From: Geodermatophilus obscurus
GTDB taxonomy: Bacteria; Actinomycetota; Actinomycetes; Mycobacteriales; Geodermatophilaceae
Reading direction: 5' to 3'
Assembly (NCBI RefSeq): GCF_900115395.1
Contig: NZ_FOWE01000010.1
Coordinates: 62,001-126,000, forward strand
Length of the DNA: 64,000 nucleotides
Positions 53,101 to 60,333 of the stretch are shown piece by piece; the stretch's first letter is position 1; the number at the start of each line of letters is the position of its first letter. The position numbers and the translations under genes were made by a program. The notes under the pieces were generated by a model, which was not told the DNA's origin, did not search any database, and saw only the letters and a program-made list of their open reading frames with translations.

Positions 53101-53406
53101 GTGGACCCCGAGCAGCTGCTGCGGACGGCGGCCGACCGGCTGGACGCGCTGGCCGCCCGGACGACCCCTGGCGACTGGCGGACCGGCGGACTGCTGGCGA
53201 CCCGGCCCGAGGTGGTCACGCACCTCCCCGACGGGAGCACCGAGCACGTGGCCGAGGCACGGGCCGGGACCGGTGCGTGGATCGCGACCCTCTCCCCCGC
53301 GCTGGCCCCGCCTCTGGCGAGCTGGCTGCGCACCGCAGCGACGCACGAGCCGGTCGATCCGGCGGCCGAGGCGTTCGCCTGGGCACTGCTCGCGCGGCTG
53401 GCCTGA
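53101..53406 (+). CDS. Small unknown protein (101 aa)
   Basis: GTG 53101 opens 101 codons with clear GC-third-position bias. The protein is helical at both ends (LLRTAADRLDALAART, AAEAFAWALLARLA) with a short beta hairpin between (VVTHLPDGSTEHVAEA). I do not know the family, although compact proteins of this pattern are common in actinobacteria. It has no operon partner. The longer upstream frame lacks coding character. Confidence 0.55.
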   Translation: MDPEQLLRTAADRLDALAARTTPGDWRTGGLLATRPEVVTHLPDGSTEHVAEARAGTGAWIATLSPALAPPLASWLRTAATHEPVDPAAEAFAWALLARLA

Positions 53407-53456
53407 CCGGGCGGGTCGTCGCCGCAGGCACGCCGTCACCTTCCCTTCCGCGGGTC

Positions 53457-53560
53457 ACGGCAGCGACAGGCCCACCTTGCCGCGGTCCGGACGCCAGCAG
53501 CACGAAGGCGTCCTCGATGCGCTCGAACGGCAGGACGTCGATCAGCGGCACGCGCTCCGC
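53457..53560 (-). pseudogene. Remnant of quinone-oxidoreductase-type dehydrogenase C-terminus
   Basis: Minus-strand translation gives VPLIDVLPFERIEDAFVLLASG, then after a one-base shift RGKVGLSLP and a stop. This is the usual C-terminal end of zinc-independent alcohol dehydrogenase/quinone reductases. Nothing upstream (toward higher coordinates) continues the gene. An intact relative lies at 57562-58539. Confidence 0.6.
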
Positions 53561-54223
53561 TGGTGACCGTTGATGTACTGCGGCGGCGTTGCTGTACGCG
53601 TTGCCGCAGTCGGTCAAGAGGCGGGCCGGCCCTCACGGCCGACGCGCCTCTGACCTGCAGTTCTACTGTCGGGCTGACAGGATGTGAGCCTGCGACCCCT
53701 TGACCCCCAACCGTCGGCAGCGTGTCCGCTGACGTCCCGCGACGGCCGTCTCCGCAGGTCAGGCGGCATACGCAACGAGGGTGTACTCCCGCGAATCGGG
53801 GCGAACCGGGCGATGGTGGTCAAGATGGTGATCACGGACGCAGCGCCCGGAGTGCACCGGTGCCGCCAGCCTTGGACCTGACAAGTGCTGGCCGAGCACA
53901 CGGGCCGAGGGAGGGATCCGCTCGCATGAGGGCACTGCCGCCTGGGTGCGTCAGGAGCTTCCCCGGACGCGAGCACTCACGCTCCGCGACGAGCGTGGCC
54001 TCCAGACCGCCCTGCCCGTCCGCCCGCGTCGCACCGGCGACGTTCCGCGGGTCGGACTGGTCTACGGTGCCGTCGCCCGGCGGGCGGGTCATGGCCGGTG
54101 GACCGTGGGGGCGCTCGCGTCCGTGGTGGTCGCCGCCCATCTGGCCACGAGCTTGAGAGCGTCCTCAGACGGCGTCCCGGGCTCGGCGGTGAGCCGCTGG
54201 CGGGACAGGTTGCGGGGTGTTGG
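53561..54223. other. 663-bp stretch without supported gene
   Basis: No convincing gene. A possible GC hairpin lies at about 53619-53649 (AGGCG...CGCCT arms around GGCC pairs) but without a U-run. The remainder is probably debris between the dehydrogenase remnant and the toxin-antitoxin pair. Confidence 0.4.
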
Positions 54224-54535
54224 TCACAGGCCGAGGACCAGGCGCAGCGCGGCGTCAACCTGGCGCAATTCGTCGAAGCTGAGGTGCCCGGCCGACTCAC
54301 CTAAGCGCTGCGGGTCCACCGCACTCGTCTGTTCGGCCAGCACCCGGGTCGGGCGACCGTCGACGGAAACCTCAGGACGGAACGTGGCCGCTCGGGCCGA
54401 GGTGGACGTCGGCGCGACCAGCCAGGTCGAGAGGGGCAGCAGGTCGGACTGGACGACGACGGCATAGCGGGTGCCGGCCTGCTCATGGCCCCGGGCGCCG
54501 CGGGGAGAGCGCAGGCGGTAGACCTCACCACGCAC
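54224..54535 (-). CDS. mazF: MazF/PemK-type mRNA interferase toxin
   Basis: From GTG 54535 the product is 103 residues with the MazF fold: VRGEVYRLRSPRG at the start, TRYAVVVQSDLLPLSTWLVAPTS for the conserved core strands, RPTRVLAEQTSAVDPQRLGE (the family's Q-x-x-x-D-x-x-R segment) and a final FDELRQVDAALRLVLGL helix. Such toxins cleave RNA and inhibit translation. The antitoxin gene precedes it and overlaps by 11 bases, so both come from one transcript. Length is normal; it looks intact. Confidence 0.85.
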   Translation of the reverse strand: MRGEVYRLRSPRGARGHEQAGTRYAVVVQSDLLPLSTWLVAPTSTSARAATFRPEVSVDGRPTRVLAEQTSAVDPQRLGESAGHLSFDELRQVDAALRLVLGL

Positions 54536-54758
54536 GCAGCGTCTCCATGTCCCGGAGGACCTGAGCGCTCTCGGCACGGTCGGTGTCATCGGCTGCCAGC
54601 GCAGCGGCCTCGGCGCGCAGCCTGTCCTGCGCCACTGTCTTGGCGGCATCGATCAAGGCCGCTCGAACGGCTGTGGAGACAGAGGTGCCGTCTTGCGTCA
54701 GGACGGCCAACGCTCGGCGCGCGTCTTCGTCGGGGCGGAAGGTGATCGTCTCGGCCAC
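54525..54758 (-). CDS. Antitoxin of the MazF-type pair
   Basis: The 77-residue protein starts ETITFRPDEDARRAL, a ribbon-helix-helix-like beginning, then VSTAVRAALIDAAKTVAQDRL and an acidic helical C-terminus suited to wrap the toxin. It precedes and overlaps the mazF gene. It should repress its own promoter and neutralise the toxin. Confidence 0.8.
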   Translation of the reverse strand: MAETITFRPDEDARRALAVLTQDGTSVSTAVRAALIDAAKTVAQDRLRAEAAALAADDTDRAESAQVLRDMETLRAW

Positions 54759-54851
54759 TCCCGAACTGTCTCACGGGAAGTAAGACGCGGGGAGGGCGCT
54801 GTGCACTGGCCCCCGAAGGCAGCTCCGACACGAGCCTCAGCGGCGCTCAAA

Positions 54852-55758
54852 GGAGACGTTGCACTAGTTGTTCGGTATGCGGCGGGCGCAGATGAAGGTG
54901 ATCGCCAGGCGGGCCAGCGCGGTGATCGTCGAAGCACTGCGGTCGGAGCGCAGGGCCAGCCGTTTGTAGGACAGCAGCCAGCCGAGGGTGCGTTCGACGA
55001 CCCAGCGATGGCGGCCAGCCGGGCGCTGGAGTCCCGGCCGAGGCGGGCGGTCCGGGCGGGTGCCGCGCCGACGCAGGTAGCGGCGGACCCGCAGGTTGTC
55101 GTAGCCCTTGTCCCCGTGCAGCTCGACCGGCCGGCGGCGGGGATGTCCGCTGCCGCCTCGGCGGATGGCCGGCATCGAGTCCAGGATCGGCTCGACGAGC
55201 ATGCTGTCGTGCCGGTTGGCGCCGGAGACGGCGACGTCGAGCGGCGGCCCGGTGGCATCGACGGGCAGGTGGTACTTGCTGCCGCGCTTACCGCGGTCGG
55301 TGGGATGGGGGCCGGTCAGCTCGCCCCCCTTTTCGCCCGGACGCTGACCGAGTCCAGGCTGGCCCGCGACCAGTCCAGCCGGCCTTGCTCGCCGAGCCGG
55401 TTCAGCACGGCGCGGTGGAGCTGGTCGAACAGGCCCGCCTCGGCCCACTCGTGCAGGCGGCGCCAGCACGTCCAGCCCGACCCGTAGCCGAGCTCGGTCG
55501 GCAGCTTGGCCCAGCCGATGCCGGTGGACAGCACGGACGCGATGCCCTCCAGCACGTCCCGATCAGAGGTGCGGGGCCGCCCGGTGCGGCCGTGCACCGC
55601 CGGAGGACGGGGTGGGATCAGCGGCTCGACCAGCGCCCACAGCTCGTCACTGATCAGCCGCGGCGGCGGGGAAGACACCGACGACGACGTGCCCCGCAGC
55701 CTGCGCCGAGACATAACCGCCCGACGGAGCCCGACGACCTACTTCCGCAACGTCTTCT
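54852..55758 (-). mobile_element. IS5-family (IS427-like) element, copy 2
   Basis: The left end GGAGACGTTGC (54852-54862) and the inverted GAAGACGTTGC at 55747-55757 are the termini; the body is closely related to the copy at 17107-18016. The right end coincides with the stop codon of the ABC permease gene. Exact ends and target duplication are uncertain. Confidence 0.72.
54864..55714 (-). pseudogene. IS5/IS427-type transposase, frameshifted
   Basis: The first half reads SSPPPRLISDELWALVEP through FDQLHRAVLNRLGEQ to SVRAKRG. The frame then shifts at a run of six G (seven in copy 1) near 55322, and the second half continues as GGELTGPHPTDRGKRGSKYH with LHGDKGYDN and RWVVERTLGW. A further pair of compensating indels between RRRG and RHRWVV scrambles about 16 residues. 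IS427 relatives can use frameshifting at such runs, but the additional indels suggest a dead copy. Confidence 0.8.
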
Positions 55759-56587
55759 AGTTCGTGTCCCGCCGGTACAGCAGGACTGTCCCGACCGCGA
55801 GTGCGACGAGCGTGTAGCCGCCGAAGACGAGTGCGTTCTCGGGCCGGGTCAGCGCCACGGCAAGCGTCTCGGCGGATGCGAATCCCGAGTCGTCGTTCAG
55901 CAGGTGATTGCCCGCGACGAAGGGAAGGAAGCGGGCGATCTCGTCGGCGAGGAACAGCCGGAACAGGTTCTCGACGACGAATCCCCAGACCAGGAGGCCG
56001 CCGATCGCGGCCGTGCTGTTGCGGACCACCATGGAGATGCCCAGTCCGAGCACGGCCGAGAGCGTGGTGTACAGCAACGCCCAGCCGATCGTCGTGGCCA
56101 CCGACGAGGTGTCGCCGGCGTCGAGCCCGGCGATCACGGCACCGCCGAAGCCGGCCGCCAGGCCGACCGCCCCGAGGACCAGGCCCACAGTGGCAGCGAC
56201 CAGCGTCTTCGCCAGCACGATGATCCAGCGCGCGGGACGAGCGGCGAGGGTGCTCGCCAGCGTGCCGTGCTGGACCTCGGACCCGAACAGCAGGACGCCG
56301 GCGATCGCCGCGAGCATCGCCGTCACGCCGGTCCAGAGGAAGCCGACGTCGGCGACGTACTGGACCCGGTCGGTGACGAACGTCGAGACCGCCCACGAGA
56401 CCGCGAGTCCGCCGCCGAGGGCCAGCACCAGGACCGTTCCGGTGGACCGGACGGTCACCGCCTTGATCCATTCGCTCTTCAGGGCGGCGGCGACCGCCCG
56501 GGCGTCGCCGCGTGGAGTGCGCGTATCGAGGTGCCGCAGGTCGGGGGTCGTCGCACTCGGGTTCGTCGGGGCATGGGAAGTGGTCAT
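55757..56587 (-). CDS. ABC transporter permease
   Basis: The 276-residue protein has six predicted membrane helices, e.g. GTVLVLALGGGLAVSWAVS, MLAAIAGVLLFGSE, LVAATVGLVLGAVGLAAGF, TIGWALLYTTLSAVLGLGIS and LVFGGYTLVALAVGTVLLY, and the N-terminal KSEWIKAVTVRSTG typical of ABC-2 type permeases. It is the partner of the ATPase gene 31 bp upstream. Its stop codon lies within the end of the IS5 copy, so the last residues may be altered by the insertion, though the tail YRRDTN is ordinary. Confidence 0.85.
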   Translation of the reverse strand: MTTSHAPTNPSATTPDLRHLDTRTPRGDARAVAAALKSEWIKAVTVRSTGTVLVLALGGGLAVSWAVSTFVTDRVQYVADVGFLWTGVTAMLAAIAGVLLFGSEVQHGTLASTLAARPARWIIVLAKTLVAATVGLVLGAVGLAAGFGGAVIAGLDAGDTSSVATTIGWALLYTTLSAVLGLGISMVVRNSTAAIGGLLVWGFVVENLFRLFLADEIARFLPFVAGNHLLNDDSGFASAETLAVALTRPENALVFGGYTLVALAVGTVLLYRRDTN

Positions 56588-56618
56588 GATCGGGTCCTCG
56601 CGATGGATGGGTGGGGGA

Positions 56619-57515
56619 TCAGGCGGAGGCGAATTCGGCGGTCGGCCGCGTCATGTCGAGCAGGCTGTCCTCGAGGGTGCGGGAGACGTCGGTCAGCTCG
56701 AGGAGGCGGATCCGGTGGTCGAACGCGATCTGCGACACGGCCGCTCGGGTGGTTCCCCGGAGGATCAGCCGGTCGGCCCGCACCTCGCTGGCGACGCCGT
56801 GTGCGGCGAGGTGCTCGAGGAGTTCGGTGGGCTGAGGCGTCTCGACCCGCACGTCGACGTCGTTGCGTGCGGTGATCGCCTGCACCGACTCGGCGGCCAG
56901 CAGCCGTCCTCCCCCGACGACGACGAGGTCGTGGGCGAACATGCTGAGCTCGCTGATGAGGTGGCTGGAGACGAACACCGTTCCCCCACGTGCGGCGAAG
57001 CCGGCCAGGTAGTCGCGCAGCCAGCGGATGCCGTCCGGGTCGAGACCGTTGGAGGGCTCGTCGAGCAGCAGCACCTGGGGGTCACCGAGCAGCGCCGACG
57101 CCAGTGCCAGGCGCTGGCGCATCCCGAGGGAGAAGGTTCCGGCCCGCTTGTCGGCGGCCGGCTGCAGCCCGACCTCGGCCAGGACGTGCTCGACCCGCCG
57201 GCTCGGGATCCCGCTGAGGGCTGCGGTGGCGCGCAGGTGGTTCCGGGCCGTGCGGCCGGGGTGCATGCTCCTGGCCTCCAGGACCGCGCCGACGGTTCGC
57301 GCCGGGTGCCGGAGGTCCCGGTAGTGGACGCCGGCGTAGCGGACGTCCCCCCGGTCGGGCCGGGTGAGCCCGATCATCATCCGCATGGTGGTCGACTTGC
57401 CGGCCCCGTTCGGTCCGACGAATCCGGTCACCCGGCCGTCGGTCACGGAGAAGGTCAGATCGTCGACGGCGAGGCGGTCGCCGTACTTCTTGGTGAGCTG
57501 GGTGAGGGTGATCAT
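56619..57515 (-). CDS. ABC transporter ATP-binding protein
   Basis: The 298-residue protein has Walker A GPNGAGKST at 34-42, a signature SLGMRQRL at 129-136, Walker B LLLDEP at 149-154 and SSHLISELSM with the switch histidine. The C-terminal 80 residues are an accessory domain typical of export ATPases of the BcrA/DrrA type. With the downstream permease it would form an exporter; the substrate is unknown (drug or lipid export is common for the class). Confidence 0.9.
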   Translation of the reverse strand: MITLTQLTKKYGDRLAVDDLTFSVTDGRVTGFVGPNGAGKSTTMRMMIGLTRPDRGDVRYAGVHYRDLRHPARTVGAVLEARSMHPGRTARNHLRATAALSGIPSRRVEHVLAEVGLQPAADKRAGTFSLGMRQRLALASALLGDPQVLLLDEPSNGLDPDGIRWLRDYLAGFAARGGTVFVSSHLISELSMFAHDLVVVGGGRLLAAESVQAITARNDVDVRVETPQPTELLEHLAAHGVASEVRADRLILRGTTRAAVSQIAFDHRIRLLELTDVSRTLEDSLLDMTRPTAEFASA

Positions 57516-57561
57516 CGGTCGGCGCTCCTGGCGGTGGGGTTCGGATAGGGGGACGAGCGGC

Positions 57562-58539
57562 TCAGAGCACCGAGACGACGACCTTGCCGCGGGCGTGGCC
57601 CTGCTCCACGTGGTGCAGGCCGGCCGCGGTGTCGGCCAGCGGGAAGGTCCGGTCGATGGCCGGGGTGAGCTCGTCGGCGTCGACGAGCCCGGTGACGTCG
57701 AGCAGGTGATCCCGCGTCCAGTCGCTCGGCAGCGGCCGGAACCGCTGGCTCACCAGACCGTCGAGGACGACCACACGCAGGATCGATCCGATCGGGCCGA
57801 ACACGTTGCCCGGTGCGCCGCCGGCGTTGAAGACGAGCGTGCCCGTCGGGGTCAGTGCCCGGCGCAGCCGGCGCAGCGGCTGGTTGCCGACGTTGTCGAG
57901 CACGACGTCGTAGTGCTGACGCCCGTCGGTGAAGTCGGCGCCGGTGTAGTCGACGACGTGTGCGGCGCCGAGAGAACGGACGAGCTCGACGTTGCGCGTG
58001 CTGCAGACGCCGGTGACCTCGGCACCCAGCGCCACCGCGATCTGGACGGCGAGGTGGCCGACCCCGCCCGCCGCGCCGTTGACCAGCACCCGGTGACCCG
58101 GACGCACCTCCCCCACGTCGCGGATGGCACGCAGGGCCGTCTCCCCCGCCATCGGAACGGCCGCCGCCTCCTCGAACGAGAGGCTTTCGGGCTTGAGCAC
58201 CACGCGGTCGGCGGTGGCCCGGGCGAACTCGGCGAACGAACCGTCGAACCAGCCGAGCACCTCGTCCCCCGGCCGCAGGTCGCGGACGTTCGCGCCGACC
58301 CGCTCCACGCGCCCAGCCCCGTCGGCCCCGGCGATGCGGTGCTTCGGCCGGGTCAGTCCCACCCCGCCCATGAGCCGCGCGACGTAGGGGTCGCCGCGCA
58401 GCATGTGCCAGTCGTAGGGGTTGATCGCGGCGGCGTGGACGCGGACCAGCACGTCGTCGGCCCCGATCTCGGGCGGGTCGACGTCCATGAACTGCAGGAC
58501 GTCCGGCGAGCCGAACCGGTCCTGGACGATCGCCTTCAT
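57562..58539 (-). CDS. NAD(P)-dependent quinone-oxidoreductase-type dehydrogenase
   Basis: The 325-residue medium-chain reductase starts MKAIVQDRFGSPDVLQF and carries the GroES-like domain (DDVLVRVHAAAINPYDWHML, RPGDEVLGWFDG), then the Rossmann domain VLVNGAAGGVGHLAVQIAVALGA and the ending HARGKVVVSVL. Zinc-binding cysteines are absent, so it belongs to the zinc-independent quinone reductase/crotonyl-type branch. ATG 58539 overlaps the upstream small gene's stop (ATGA), giving a two-gene unit. Confidence 0.88.
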   Translation of the reverse strand: MKAIVQDRFGSPDVLQFMDVDPPEIGADDVLVRVHAAAINPYDWHMLRGDPYVARLMGGVGLTRPKHRIAGADGAGRVERVGANVRDLRPGDEVLGWFDGSFAEFARATADRVVLKPESLSFEEAAAVPMAGETALRAIRDVGEVRPGHRVLVNGAAGGVGHLAVQIAVALGAEVTGVCSTRNVELVRSLGAAHVVDYTGADFTDGRQHYDVVLDNVGNQPLRRLRRALTPTGTLVFNAGGAPGNVFGPIGSILRVVVLDGLVSQRFRPLPSDWTRDHLLDVTGLVDADELTPAIDRTFPLADTAAGLHHVEQGHARGKVVVSVL

Positions 58540-58805
58540 CGCTCCTCCTCCGAAGTGGTGGGGGGCACCGGCGCCGGTACCGCGGTGACCGAGACGAGGG
58601 GCAGTCCGACGTCGCGGAGCTTCCGCAGCAGGCCGTGCAGTGCGGCCTGGTCGACGACCGGGCCGTGGATGGTGGTCGTGCCGTCGGTCTCCGGGGTGAG
58701 GGCCATCCCGTCGAACCAGGCGGCCCACCGCGACTCGAGACGTCCCTGGACGCGGATCTCGTACCGCCCGGGGTCGTGCTGGTGGCCGGTCGACATACCG
58801 CTCAT
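58536..58805 (-). CDS. Small unknown protein coupled to dehydrogenase
   Basis: ATG 58805 gives 89 residues: MSGMSTGHQHDPGRYEIRVQ, then LESRWAAWFDGMALTPETDG, TIHGPVVDQAALHGLLRKLRD and a Thr/Pro/Glu tail. The pattern, beta strands around RWAAWFDGM followed by a helix and GLPLVSV, is common in small actinobacterial proteins found beside regulators or oxidoreductases; function unknown. GAGG lies a few bases before the ATG. The stop overlaps the dehydrogenase start. Confidence 0.72.
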   Translation of the reverse strand: MSGMSTGHQHDPGRYEIRVQGRLESRWAAWFDGMALTPETDGTTTIHGPVVDQAALHGLLRKLRDVGLPLVSVTAVPAPVPPTTSEEER

Positions 58806-59025
58806 CGGAACCTCGCGCTGACTCTCGTGGGCTGATCTCTGGGTGCACACGAAAGCTAGGAGCGGATGTGGTGAGCCCGGATCACCACGATGTGGGGATC
58901 GCGGTGGTGATCCGGCCGGGCCGCGGCGCCGGGGCGACCGCGCGGCAAGGGGTATCGGACCGCACGCCTGGGCCGCGACACTCGCGCCCCGGGCTCCCGA
59001 GCGGAGCTCGGGAGGGGAGCACCCC

Positions 59026-60321
59026 ATGACCCACGTGTCCGGGCGCACGCCGACCGTGCACCCACCCCCGGCTCGCTCCGGCGAGGTGCGGGTCGCGGCC
59101 GAGCCGCAGCCGGTCGGGTGGGCCTTTATCGCGCTCTACGCGGCGGCGTACGTGGGCACCTGCCTGGTGCTCATCGCACCGCTGCTGGTGACGCTCGCAC
59201 TGAAGGTCGACACGATCGTCGGCGACGATCAGGCGCCCAGCAGTCTCGCCCTGGTCACCGGGATCGGCGCCCTGGCGGCGATGCTCGGCAACCCGTTCTT
59301 CGGCAAGCTGAGCGATCGCACGTCGGGGCCGTGGGGCATGCGGCGACCCTGGATGGTCTTCGGCCTGCTCGGCGGCTCCCTCGGCGTCCTCGTCGTCGCT
59401 GCGGCACCCACCGTCCCGATCGTCGCGGTGGGGTGGTGCGTCGCGCAGTTGTTCTTCAACGCGCTGCTCGCGGCGTTGGTGGCGGTGCTCCCGGACCAGG
59501 TCCCCGTGGCCCAGCGCGGAGTGGTGTCCGGTGTCCTCGGCATCTGCCTGCCGGTGGCCTCGGTGAGCGGCACCTTCGTGGTCCAGCTGTTCGCCGGCAA
59601 CCAGGTGGCGATGTTCCTGGTGCCGTGCGCGATCGGGGGGTTCTTCGTCCTGCTCTTCGCGGGAACGCTGCACGATCGCCGGCTCCCCCGGGGCGCCAAG
59701 CCTCCCTGGTCTCTGCGCGAACTCGCGGGCATCTTCTACGTCAGCCCGCGGAGGAACCCGGACTTCGCGTGGGCGTTCTCCAGCCGCTTCCTGTTCGTCC
59801 TGGCCTACGCCTTCCTGACCACGTACCAGGCCTACTTCCTGCTGGACCAGATCGGCACCGCCGAGGCAGAGGTGCCCCGGCAGATCTTCCTGGGCACCCT
59901 CGTCCAGGCGGCCGTCCTCGTCATCGCGTCCCTCGTCGGCGGCCGGCTCTCGGACCGGATCGGCCGGCGGAAGGTCTTCGTGTTCACCGCGTCGGTCGTC
60001 TACGGCCTGGCGTTGTTCGCGGTCGCCGTCGCGAGCGACTTCGACGGGTTCCTCGTCGGCATGGCGATCAGCGGGCTCGGGTTCGGCGTGTACATGGCCG
60101 TCGACCTCGCGCTCGTCGCCGACGTGCTGCCGGGTGGGGACAACGCCAAGGACCTCGGTGTGCTCAACATCGCCGGCGCGCTCCCGTTCACCGTCGCGCC
60201 GGCGCTCGCCCCGGTGATCCTGGCGGTCGGGGGCGGGAGCTACGGCGTGCTGTACGCGGTCGCGGGACTGTGTGCCGTCGTCGGCGCGTTCGCCATCCTG
60301 CCGGTGCGACGGGCGCGCTGA
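59026..60321 (+). CDS. Major facilitator superfamily transporter
   Basis: The 431-residue protein has about 12 hydrophobic helices with the MFS loop-2/3 motif GKLSDRTSGPWGMRRPW, repeated in the second half as GGRLSDRIGRRKVFVFT. The central cytoplasmic loop (HDRRLPRGAKPPWSLRELAG) splits the two halves. ATG 59026 has GGAGGGGAG eight bases upstream. The substrate is unknown; loop motifs resemble sugar-cation or SLC45-like members. It diverges from the small-gene/dehydrogenase unit across 220 bp, and converges with the regulator gene. Confidence 0.88.
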   Translation: MTHVSGRTPTVHPPPARSGEVRVAAEPQPVGWAFIALYAAAYVGTCLVLIAPLLVTLALKVDTIVGDDQAPSSLALVTGIGALAAMLGNPFFGKLSDRTSGPWGMRRPWMVFGLLGGSLGVLVVAAAPTVPIVAVGWCVAQLFFNALLAALVAVLPDQVPVAQRGVVSGVLGICLPVASVSGTFVVQLFAGNQVAMFLVPCAIGGFFVLLFAGTLHDRRLPRGAKPPWSLRELAGIFYVSPRRNPDFAWAFSSRFLFVLAYAFLTTYQAYFLLDQIGTAEAEVPRQIFLGTLVQAAVLVIASLVGGRLSDRIGRRKVFVFTASVVYGLALFAVAVASDFDGFLVGMAISGLGFGVYMAVDLALVADVLPGGDNAKDLGVLNIAGALPFTVAPALAPVILAVGGGSYGVLYAVAGLCAVVGAFAILPVRRAR

Positions 60322-60333
60322 GGTGCGGAGCGT

